Positions 1-6,644 of a stretch of 18,845 nucleotides of DNA are shown here, piece by piece. The position numbers and the translations under genes were made by a program. This DNA is from DASQDN01 sp035630195 (lineage in GTDB: Bacteria; Acidobacteriota; Terriglobia; Bryobacterales; Bryobacteraceae), in assembly GCA_035630195.1 (NCBI GenBank), contig DASQLD010000730.1, positions 1 to 18,845 on the forward strand, given 5' to 3'. Every line of letters begins with the position of its first letter. Position 1 is the first letter of the stretch. The notes below the pieces were generated by a model. It did not search any database, was not told the origin of the DNA, and saw only the letters and a program-made list of their open reading frames with translations.

Positions 1-2
1 CT

Positions 3-377
3 GTACGAAGCGCTATCAGAAGGAGCCCGCGGGGAGGAACTGCCACTGATTTTGTCGTGGAAATCACTCAGCGCCGTCGAGGTTACTTGGATCCGGAGAA
101 GCAGAAAAAGATGGATAAGCCGGGAACCAAGTTTTCTGAGAACGACAAGGGAGACTTCCGTTATCGCGCTGGATGCACGCTTCTGCTCAATCCCGTGACG
201 ATGGAAGTTCGCCGCGTCATACGTACCCCTGGTACGATCGCCGACGATGTGCAACTCGCACGCTTACGGCGTTTCCTTACTGGTGAGCTTCAGCCCGGCA
301 ACGCGTTCGACAGCGCGCGCGCGGCGCTGCAAGCGCGTGAACCGTTTGCCCTGCTGCACCAAGACACAGGAGAGTAA
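3..377 (+). CDS. C-terminal part of an unrecognised protein (5' end outside window)
   Basis: The reading frame is open from the left edge to a TAA at 375-377, so this is the tail of a longer gene. A GTG at 57 could also serve as a start, but no ribosome binding site precedes it and the codons before it also read as protein. The visible piece is about 124 residues, basic and soluble. It has a DFVVEITQRRRGY segment, a short charged linker, a CTLLLNP strand-like segment and a leucine/arginine-rich helix. I see no signal peptide or membrane helix and cannot assign a family. The next gene begins 1 base after the stop, and its ribosome binding site lies inside this gene, so the two are probably cotranscribed and translationally coupled. 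The partner is a metallo-beta-lactamase-fold protein, so a shared pathway is likely by inference only. Confidence 0.6.
   Translation, partial: VRSAIRRSPRGGTATDFVVEITQRRRGYLDPEKQKKMDKPGTKFSENDKGDFRYRAGCTLLLNPVTMEVRRVIRTPGTIADDVQLARLRRFLTGELQPGNAFDSARAALQAREPFALLHQDTGE
368..372 (+). promoter_or_regulatory. Ribosome binding site AGGAG deciding the MBL-fold start
   Basis: AGGAG sits 6 bases before the ATG at 379 and overlaps the last codons of the upstream gene. It decides the start at 379. The reading frame itself stays open further upstream, to about 247, but that extension runs through the neighbouring gene in another frame. Confidence 0.75.
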
Positions 378-378
378 A

Positions 379-1971
379 ATGCCTCCGAGAACAGCCACGA
401 AGAAAACTGCCGCCAAAAAAGTTGCAACCAAGAACCCAAGCCCTCCGCCCACGGCGCGATTGATTCCCCCGAAGGACGGCGCGACCGTGCGCATGTACCG
501 AACCGGGCACGGCGATTGCTTTCTTCTTGCCTTCCGAGGCAAGAAAGTAAGCACACCGGTCTATGTTCTGATCGATTGCGGCTACAAACCGGGATCGCCT
601 GATTTCATCAACACTAAGATCAAGGAGATCACCGCAAACATCCGAGCCGCCACAGGTGGCCACATCGATATTGCAGTGATCACGCACGAGCATCAGGACC
701 ATGTAAACGGCATCACAGAAGCCAACTACACGGGCATCACGATCGGCAAGACTTGGCTTGCCTGGACAGAAGATCCCAGTGATGACCTCGCCAATGATTT
801 GCGGAAGAAGTTCAAGGACAAACTACTGGGATTACTCGCAGCAAGGAACCGGCTCGCCGCGGCGGGTGACGATAAGGCGGTCGAGAAAATCGACAGCTTT
901 TTGGCATTCGAGTTGGGTGGGGACGACACCGTCAGTTTCAATGCCGCCACAGCAGAAGGGCTGCTGAAAGCGGCAGGTGAATCGATGAATAAGAAGTCGA
1001 TGAAGGTCTTCAAGGACCTTTCTAAGGACGTAAAGTATCTACGGCCCCATGAAAAGATCTTGACCGTACCCGGTACGAAGGATGTGCGGGTGTTTGCCCT
1101 TGGTCCGCCGCGCGATCCGGAGTTGATAGCTGATCTTAACCCTACAGAGGATGAAGGCTTTCATCCTCTGACGCTTGGAGCTGCATCAGCGGGGAACTAT
1201 TTCGCCGTTGCCGCCGCAGGTGAGGGAGTACAACCGCCATTTGCGAAGCGGTTCTGCATCACCCAGCCTGAGGCGATGACTGACTCGATGTATGGCGGAT
1301 ATTTCACCCAGGTGTACGGAGACGATACGACTCCGCCCTCCATAGCGCTTGGAATCCCTCAGCCTGGTCCGAATGAGGTTGAAGGGAACGCGGTATGGCG
1401 GCGGATCGATAAAGACTGGCTCCACTCCGCGGACCAGCTAGCGCTGGCAATGAACAGTCAAACAAACAACGCGAGCCTGGTTCTTGCCTTCGAGCTTGGC
1501 AAGCGTGGCAAAGTGTTATTGTTCGCCGCCGATGCGCAGCGGGGAAATTGGGTCTCCTGGTCGAAGAAGGATTGGACCGATGGCAACAAGAAAGTCACCG
1601 CAAAGGATCTGCTCTCTCGAACTGTTCTCTACAAAGTCGGCCACCACGGAAGTCACAACGCGACACTAAACGGCAAGGCTCAGGATGCGCACGCCAACCT
1701 ATCGTGGATGGCAGAGGGCGACTATGCCGGCGAGTTCACCGCAATGATAACGGCAGTCCGCGCATGGGCCGAGACGCAAAATGGGTGGGACCACCCATTG
1801 AAAGCTATTAAGGACGCGCTTCTAAAGAAAGCATGCGGTCGGGTCTTTCAGACCGATACAAGTTTGACGGACATGGAGAAGTTCAAGAATAGCCCGGCAG
1901 CCGACTGGACCGCCTTTAAGTCACGGGCGCGCGAAGATCGGATCTATTTCGATTACGACATCACGGAATAA
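379..1971 (+). CDS. ComEC/Rec2-like metallo-beta-lactamase-fold hydrolase
   Basis: This 530-residue soluble protein starts with about 40 residues rich in lysine, alanine and proline, followed by the hydrolase fold. The signature THEHQDH (H103, H105, D107, H108) is the HxHxDH metal site. A later FAAD segment (D385) and a VGHHGSH segment (H422, H423) match the bridging Asp and third histidine motif typical of the ComEC-type branch. A long insert, about residues 125-330, lies between the first and later motifs and is larger than in minimal family members. There is no signal peptide and there are no membrane segments, so it lacks the channel part of real ComEC. It directly follows and is probably coupled to the unknown gene ending at 377. 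Metal-dependent phosphodiester or nuclease-like activity is plausible from the family, but the substrate is unknown. The tail could bind nucleic acid; this is inference. Confidence 0.88.
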   Translation: MPPRTATKKTAAKKVATKNPSPPPTARLIPPKDGATVRMYRTGHGDCFLLAFRGKKVSTPVYVLIDCGYKPGSPDFINTKIKEITANIRAATGGHIDIAVITHEHQDHVNGITEANYTGITIGKTWLAWTEDPSDDLANDLRKKFKDKLLGLLAARNRLAAAGDDKAVEKIDSFLAFELGGDDTVSFNAATAEGLLKAAGESMNKKSMKVFKDLSKDVKYLRPHEKILTVPGTKDVRVFALGPPRDPELIADLNPTEDEGFHPLTLGAASAGNYFAVAAAGEGVQPPFAKRFCITQPEAMTDSMYGGYFTQVYGDDTTPPSIALGIPQPGPNEVEGNAVWRRIDKDWLHSADQLALAMNSQTNNASLVLAFELGKRGKVLLFAADAQRGNWVSWSKKDWTDGNKKVTAKDLLSRTVLYKVGHHGSHNATLNGKAQDAHANLSWMAEGDYAGEFTAMITAVRAWAETQNGWDHPLKAIKDALLKKACGRVFQTDTSLTDMEKFKNSPAADWTAFKSRAREDRIYFDYDITE

Positions 1972-1988
1972 CGACTAAGAATCTGATT

Positions 1989-2002
1989 CCTACCGCGGTA
2001 GG
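1989..2002. repeat. Perfect 14-base palindrome CCTACCGCGGTAGG
   Basis: CCTACCGCGGTAGG is its own reverse complement. It lies in the 47-base gap between the MBL-fold gene and the interrupted ArsC-like gene, 16 bases before the latter's ATG. Having no loop and no T-tract, it resembles a dimer operator more than a terminator. Which protein would bind it cannot be told. Confidence 0.5.
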
Positions 2003-2018
2003 CTGGGACTTCTCTCAA

Positions 2019-2372
2019 ATGCTCAGCGTTCAGATCTTCGGTCTAAAAAACTCGCAAGCCACCCGCGCCGCCGAACGTTTCTTCAAGGAGCGTCGCATTA
2101 CCCTTCATATGGTGGACTTGAAACAGAAGCCGATGTCTCCGGGCGAGATCAAACGATTCATCGATCGCTTCGGTCTCGCCGGTCTCCTCGACACAGAATG
2201 AAAAGCATACATCGATGCAGGTCTCAAATATATGAAGCTCACGGATTCGGAGTTACTCGGCCATTTCGAGCGCGACCCGAAACTGCTTCGGCTGCCCTTT
2301 GTTCGCTGCGCAAACCGAATTAGCATCGGTCATGACGAGGCTGCTTGGAAGGCAATGCTCGAAATCCAGTGA
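2019..2372 (+). pseudogene. ArsC/Spx-family thioredoxin-fold protein interrupted by in-frame TGA
   Basis: From the ATG at 2019 the frame encodes an ArsC/Spx-family protein (MLSVQIFGLKNSQATRAAERFFKERR...). A TGA at 2199-2201 follows LLDTE after 60 residues. The same frame then continues for 56 residues with the expected second half (KAYIDAGLKYM..., RLPFVRC), ending at a TGA at 2370-2372. Together the halves make about 117 residues, the usual family length. The residue lost at the TGA is usually not cysteine in this family, so a nonsense mutation is more likely than selenocysteine. The usual redox cysteine near the N-terminus is serine here (KNSQATR), as in a known non-cysteine branch, so arsenate reduction is doubtful even for an intact protein. 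The 3' end is 4 bases from that of the convergent RidA gene. A base-call error is possible. Confidence 0.75.
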
Positions 2373-2376
2373 TGAC

Positions 2377-2817
2377 CTAGTCCTTAATTTCGAAGACGGC
2401 TTCTACTTCGACTGCGGCGCCCGTCGGCAGCGACACGAACCCTAAAGCGGAGCGCGCGTGGTAGCCATCCGCTGTCTTGCCGAATACTTCGTGAAGCAGG
2501 TCGGAAGCTCCGTTAATGACCAAATGTTGTTCGACAAACTCCGGCGCCGAGTTCACGCAACCGAGAACCTTGATGACGCGCAATCCATTCAAAGTCCCAT
2601 GTGTGTTCCATACAGAGTTTAGGACCTTAACAGCGCAGTCGCGGGCGGCTGCGTAGCCTTCGTCAGTGGTAAGGCCCACGCCGAGCTTGCCCTTAGCCGC
2701 GCTGACGTGACCGGAACTGATAAGCTGATTTCCCGAACGGATGCAGAGGTTCAAGTACCCTGGCGTCTGTTTTTCAAAGGTGAGGCCGAGTTTCTCGGCA
2801 GTCTCTTGCGGAGTCAT
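2377..2817 (-). CDS. RidA family (YjgF/YER057c/UK114) protein
   Basis: The 146-residue product matches the RidA fold. It has an ISSGHVS segment near residue 34, a VNSAPEF segment near residue 88, and a C-terminal ARSALGFVSLPTGAAVEVEAV block. Arg122 in that block aligns with the arginine that binds the substrate carboxylate in RidA enamine/imine deaminases. The length and N-terminal helix (TPQETAEKLG) point to the longer branch of about 150 residues rather than the short RidA of about 128 residues. I chose the ATG at 2817 because a GGAAG lies about 10 bases upstream; a TTG at 2862 would add 15 residues. The gene is cytosolic and divergent from the molybdenum hydroxylase genes across 181 bases. 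Hydrolysis of reactive imines is known for the family; a link to the neighbouring oxidoreductase is speculation. Confidence 0.88.
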   Translation of the reverse strand: MTPQETAEKLGLTFEKQTPGYLNLCIRSGNQLISSGHVSAAKGKLGVGLTTDEGYAAARDCAVKVLNSVWNTHGTLNGLRVIKVLGCVNSAPEFVEQHLVINGASDLLHEVFGKTADGYHARSALGFVSLPTGAAVEVEAVFEIKD

Positions 2818-2998
2818 GGATAGGATACTTCCAACATAGGCGGTTCTATTGTGGAAGCGCAACTTTTGCGCCGGAGTTGCCAGGCGAAGGTCCTTCTCGA
2901 GGCGAATGAGCTAATTCTTGGATTCACAGTAACGTCAGAAATGCATTTTTCAATGGCGGCGTCGATAATGAGCATAACCGGGGGCTACCGAGGAATCA

Positions 2999-3454
2999 AT
3001 GATCCGACTTAACGTAAATGGAAAACCACAGCAGTTTGAGGGCGACGTGGAAATGCCCCTTTTGTGGTACTTGCGCGACGAGCTTTACCTGACCGGAACC
3101 AAATACGGCTGCGGCATGGGCCTGTGTGGTGCATGCACCGTGCATATCAACGGCGAAGCCGCCCGAAGTTGTCTTACGCCCATGAAATCGGCTGAGGCAA
3201 AGAACATCACTACCATCGAGGGACTCGCAGTGAAGGGCGACCATCCCCTGCAGAAAGCGTGGAAGGCGTGTAACGTCCCTCAGTGCGGTTACTGCCAGAC
3301 CGGGCAGATTATGCAGGCGGCATCGATGCTGAAGAAGACACCTAAGCCCACGGATGCTCAGATCGACACCGCGATGCAGGGCAACATCTGTCGGTGCGGA
3401 ACCTATCAGCGCATTCGCCAGGCGATCAAGCTTGCTTCGGGGGTGAAGGTATGA
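2999..3454 (+). CDS. iorA: 2Fe-2S subunit of a molybdenum hydroxylase (isoquinoline 1-oxidoreductase alpha type)
   Basis: This 151-residue protein has the two iron-sulfur domains of the xanthine oxidase family small subunit. The N-terminal plant-ferredoxin-like cluster uses C38, C43, C46 and C58 (CGMGLCGAC plus RSC). The C-terminal helical cluster uses C96, C99, C131 and C133 (CGYC and CRC). It passes electrons from the molybdenum site of the next gene product to an outside acceptor. AGGA at 2991-2994 supports the ATG at 2999. There is no signal peptide, so export with the Tat-carrying large subunit is likely, as known for this family. Its stop overlaps the start of the large subunit gene (ATGA). 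No FAD subunit gene follows, which fits the two-subunit isoquinoline-oxidoreductase/aldehyde dehydrogenase branch. The symbol reflects the branch, not a proven substrate. Confidence 0.93.
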   Translation: MIRLNVNGKPQQFEGDVEMPLLWYLRDELYLTGTKYGCGMGLCGACTVHINGEAARSCLTPMKSAEAKNITTIEGLAVKGDHPLQKAWKACNVPQCGYCQTGQIMQAASMLKKTPKPTDAQIDTAMQGNICRCGTYQRIRQAIKLASGVKV

Positions 3455-5715
3455 AGGTGGAAATTGTTTCTGCTTCGCGCCGGGAATTCTTGAGCCATAT
3501 CTTTTCCGCTGCGGCTTTCGTGGTGTCTGCTCCAATTGCCAATTCTGTTGCCAGAGCACAGCAAGCTGCGACGGCCGGTGATGCCACGCGCTGGGACCCC
3601 AGTGTCTATCTCGGCATCGAGGCGAACGGCGACGTGAAGATCATCGCCCATCGCTCGGAGATGGGGACGGGCTGTCGCACATGTCTGCCGATGATCGTCG
3701 CCGACGAACTGGAAGCGGACTGGGCACGCGTAACCATCGTCCAGGCTCTGGGTGACGTTAAGTACGGATCGCAGAACACGGACGGCTCGTGCTCGGTTCG
3801 AGATTTCTACGATGCGATGCGTTCAGCAGGAGCGGCTGCCCGGACAACCCTTGAGCGCGCCGCAGCCGGCCAATGGGGTGTTCCCGAGGGTGAGGTTCAG
3901 GGCCGAAATCATTTCGTCGTCCACACAAAGACGAACCGCCGCATTTCTTATGCGCAGTTGATACCGCTGTTGTCGTCCGCAACCGCTCCGGCGCAGAACG
4001 AGACCCGGTTTAAGACTCCTGACCAATTTCGCTACATAGGCAAGGACATGCCCATGGCGGATCTTGATGATCTAGTGCGGGGTAAGGGCACTTTCGGCAT
4101 TGATGCCAAAATGCCGGGCATGGTTTACGCCACAATCGAGCGCCCTCCTGTGATGGGCGCCAAACTCCGCACAGTTGACGACTCCGCCGTAAAGCAAGTG
4201 AACGGCGTTCAACAAGTCGTGATGCTCGACGTTGCGCAGCCGCCGCTTGCATTCAAGCCGCTTGGTGGCGCCGTCGTCATCGCAAACAGCACGTGGGCCG
4301 CGCTGCAAGGCCGTCGAAAACTGAAAGCAGACTGGGACCTGGGCGAGAACGCTTCTTACGATTCGGTTGCCTATCGGAAAGCTATGGACGAAACAGCTCG
4401 CAAACCCGGGCGTGTCGTTCGTGAGATGGGAAACGTGGACACCGAATTCAACAAAACAGGTGGCAAGGTAATTGAAGCAGCGTACTACACACCCGCGCTA
4501 GCGCATGCTCCGATGGAGCCGCCGGCCGCAGTAGCTGAATTCAAAGACGGGAAAGTAGTTACTTGGGCCAACACGCAGAATCCGCAGGCGGTGCAGGACA
4601 CAGTTGCCAAAGCGCTGGGCATCAGCAAAGATGCCGTGACTTGTCACGTTACGTTGCTCGGCGGAGGTTTTGGCCGCAAATCGAAACCTGACTATGTTGC
4701 TGAGGCAGCCCTTATCTCACGTCAGGTCGGCAAACCCGTGAAGCTTGTCTGGAGCCGCGAAGACGACATTCAATTCGACTACTACCACTCGCCCGCTAGT
4801 CTCTACATGAAAGCGGTGCTGGGCGAAGGCGGAAAGCCCACCGCATGGCTGCAGCGGACGGTTTTTCCTCCGATCGCGATGCAGAACGATCCAAATGAGC
4901 AGTATGGCGGATTTCAACTCGGTATGGGCTGGACCGATATTCCCTACCAGATACCGAATCTTCGTGTGGAAAACGGGCCCGCGAAAGCGCACGTACGCAT
5001 CGGCTGGCTCCGCTCAGTCGCAAATATCTATCACGCTTTTGGCGTTCAATCCTTCACCGATGAATTGGCAGCTGCTGCAGGCCGCGATCGCGTCGAATAC
5101 CTGTTGGAACTCATCGGACAGCCCCGAACTATCGACTTCGGCAAAGAAGGTTTGAAAAATGCGACGCGCGTCAATCCGAAATTCCCCTTCGACACAGCAC
5201 GCCTGAGAAACGTAATTGAACACGTCGCCCAGAAGTCGAACTGGGCAAATCACAAGCCTGGTAACGGGCGAGCGCTTGGCATAGCAGCGCATCGCAGTTT
5301 CCTGTCATATGTCGCCACCGTTGTGGAAGTGGAAGTAACACCTGCGGGAGAGGTTCGGATTCCCAGGATTGACGTGGCCGTAGATCCTGGTTTGGCAATC
5401 AATCCGGAACTCGTCCGAGCCCAATTTGAGGGGGCCGCAGTGTTCGGAACCAGCATTGCGTTGTTGAGCGAAGTGACGGCAGCCGGAGGTCGGATCCAAC
5501 AACGCAATTTCGATGGCTATCAGGTCGCGCGTATGAACCAGGCCCCACGGGTAACCAACGTACACATTGTGAGATCCGATGCTCCGCCGGCAGGCGTCGG
5601 TGAGCCGGGTGTTCCGCCCATCGCGCCTGCCATATGCAACGCCATCTTCGCGGCAACAGGAAAACGTATCCGTGCGCTTCCGATCAAGAGACAGCTCTCC
5701 ACGTCATCGGCGTAG
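3451..5715 (+). CDS. iorB: Molybdopterin-binding subunit of a periplasmic molybdenum hydroxylase (isoquinoline 1-oxidoreductase beta type)
   Basis: The 754-residue product has a twin-arginine signal (SRREFL, residues 9-14) followed by a hydrophobic stretch and an ARA-QQ cleavage site near residue 36, so it is exported folded by Tat. The molybdopterin-binding regions include HRSEMGTG near residue 70, a GGGFGRK loop near residue 408 and the C-terminal GVGEPG segment, whose E718 matches the catalytic glutamate of xanthine dehydrogenase relatives. An aldehyde-oxidase a/b hammerhead-like segment (RGKGTFGIDAKMPGM) begins near residue 210. The start is the ATG at 3451, overlapping the previous stop by 4 bases; an earlier start would miss the Tat signal. 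It hydroxylates N-heterocycles or aldehydes with water-derived oxygen. The actual substrate is unknown. A cytochrome c is the usual acceptor, but no gene for one is adjacent. Confidence 0.93.
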   Translation: MKVEIVSASRREFLSHIFSAAAFVVSAPIANSVARAQQAATAGDATRWDPSVYLGIEANGDVKIIAHRSEMGTGCRTCLPMIVADELEADWARVTIVQALGDVKYGSQNTDGSCSVRDFYDAMRSAGAAARTTLERAAAGQWGVPEGEVQGRNHFVVHTKTNRRISYAQLIPLLSSATAPAQNETRFKTPDQFRYIGKDMPMADLDDLVRGKGTFGIDAKMPGMVYATIERPPVMGAKLRTVDDSAVKQVNGVQQVVMLDVAQPPLAFKPLGGAVVIANSTWAALQGRRKLKADWDLGENASYDSVAYRKAMDETARKPGRVVREMGNVDTEFNKTGGKVIEAAYYTPALAHAPMEPPAAVAEFKDGKVVTWANTQNPQAVQDTVAKALGISKDAVTCHVTLLGGGFGRKSKPDYVAEAALISRQVGKPVKLVWSREDDIQFDYYHSPASLYMKAVLGEGGKPTAWLQRTVFPPIAMQNDPNEQYGGFQLGMGWTDIPYQIPNLRVENGPAKAHVRIGWLRSVANIYHAFGVQSFTDELAAAAGRDRVEYLLELIGQPRTIDFGKEGLKNATRVNPKFPFDTARLRNVIEHVAQKSNWANHKPGNGRALGIAAHRSFLSYVATVVEVEVTPAGEVRIPRIDVAVDPGLAINPELVRAQFEGAAVFGTSIALLSEVTAAGGRIQQRNFDGYQVARMNQAPRVTNVHIVRSDAPPAGVGEPGVPPIAPAICNAIFAATGKRIRALPIKRQLSTSSA

Positions 5716-5938
5716 CTTGCTCGAGTAGGCGACTGATGCAGTTCCAGTACTGAAATATTTCGGGTTCAGTCTATTGCGTCGCTAGATTGCGGCTTCTTGC
5801 AAGGGTGATCCCGGCTTTCAAAAATATGGTCATTCTAGTCTCGGTAGCAGGCATTGCCCATACAGAGCAGAGTTAAGTCGCTAATGAGCTAACAGAATGT
5901 GGACCGCTGTTCCAGTGGATTTACAGTGGTTAAAACCC

Positions 5939-6271
5939 ATGAAAACCGTGCTGCTGCTTATCGCTTCCAACGTCTTCATGACCTTCGCCTGGTATGGGCA
6001 TCTGAAGCACCGCCAAACGCCTCTATTCACCGCTATCGTTGTCAGTTGGCTTATCGCATTTGGCGAATACTGCCTTCAAGTGCCCGCGAACCGCCTTGGC
6101 TACGGTACGTTCACAGCCTATCAGCTGAAGCTGATCCAAGAATCAATCACGTTGATTGTGTTCGTAGTATTCGCGTTCCTATATCTGGGTGAGACTTTGC
6201 GCTGGAATCATGCTTTAGCTTTCCTATGCTTGCTGGCCGCAGTTGGATTTGCTTTTTCAGCCCCGCAGTAG
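5939..6271 (+). CDS. DMT-family (DUF486-like) small membrane protein
   Basis: The 110-residue product matches the DUF486/DMT-like family along its whole length, with conserved segments SNVFMTFAWYGHLK, EYCLQVPANRLGYG and YLGETLRWNH. Four hydrophobic helices are visible, near residues 2-19, 27-47, 67-82 and 90-107, so it is an inner-membrane protein related to small multidrug resistance transporters. The substrate is unknown. The ATG at 5939 gives the usual family start (MKTVLLLI). An ATG at 5897 would add 14 residues with no family match, and neither start has a clear ribosome binding site. The gene stands alone, with 223 bases before it that hold nothing I can name and about 370 bases after it. 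Confidence 0.88.
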   Translation: MKTVLLLIASNVFMTFAWYGHLKHRQTPLFTAIVVSWLIAFGEYCLQVPANRLGYGTFTAYQLKLIQESITLIVFVVFAFLYLGETLRWNHALAFLCLLAAVGFAFSAPQ

Positions 6272-6567
6272 CATTCTACTTCTATTTACCTCGCCCATAC
6301 CCTCGCGTTCAACGCGAACAGATGCGCCAGCGAGAGTCGGCATTCTGTGCGGGTCAACGTAGCGAATGTGCGTTCCTGCTCTGGTGGTCTATGCTCGGGC
6401 CGCGTTTTTCGCCTAGACATATCCTTGCTCGCAACGCCGCGGTAGTGCTGGTCGAACTCGCCGCCATGACGATACTGGCCGATAACGGGCTTGCGCTCCG
6501 ATGCCGCCGTTTTGCAGCAGTCTCTCTGGTCATGCCCTTTCCTCAGCGGAAGATCCACTTCTCGGTT

Positions 6568-6586
6568 TGCCGCACAAAATGCCGCA
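6568..6586 (+). repeat. Direct repeat TGCCGCA x2, 12 bases apart, upstream of receptor gene
   Basis: TGCCGCA occurs at 6568-6574 and 6580-6586, each followed by a short A-run, about 60 bases before the receptor ATG. The phase of about one helical turn is what a regulator bound to one DNA face would use. Chance is possible for a 7-base repeat. Confidence 0.25.
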
Positions 6587-6634
6587 AAACTTGCAGTGAC
6601 CTCCTCATCCGTGATATGAATGGGCGCATCTTTT

Positions 6635-6640
6635 GGAGGT
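6635..6640 (+). promoter_or_regulatory. Strong ribosome binding site GGAGGT of the receptor gene
   Basis: GGAGGT lies 4 bases before the ATG at 6645 and decides this start over the TTG at 6633 and the ATG at 6663. The protein then begins with a normal signal peptide. Confidence 0.7.
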
Positions 6641-6644
6641 GGGT

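Larger units (their letters stand above)
6272..6644. other. Gene-poor stretch upstream of the TonB-dependent receptor
   Basis: About 370 bases separate the DMT-family gene from the receptor. Open frames run through on both strands. The minus-strand frame would give 164 residues but begins inside the receptor gene. Neither product shows a recognisable fold, and both are rich in Arg, Cys and His in the way of chance frames. The stretch may hold a long leader, the receptor promoter, or a relic of an inserted sequence. A 12-base-phased TGCCGCA pair lies near its right end. Confidence 0.5.

Noticed and set aside
222..1077. Inverted repeat CGTACC/GGTACG found at 222-236 and again at 1065-1077.
   Set aside because: Both copies lie inside genes and arise from similar codons for a Pro-Gly-Thr stretch, so shared protein coding explains them better than a DNA element.
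2199..2230. Selenocysteine insertion at the TGA of the ArsC-like frame.
   Set aside because: The family does not usually have cysteine at this position, and the following dyad is too small to be a convincing SECIS element.
5749..5770. Hairpin ACTGAA-N10-TTCAGT after the molybdenum hydroxylase genes, considered as a terminator.
   Set aside because: The stem is only 6 A/T-rich base pairs and no T-tract follows it.
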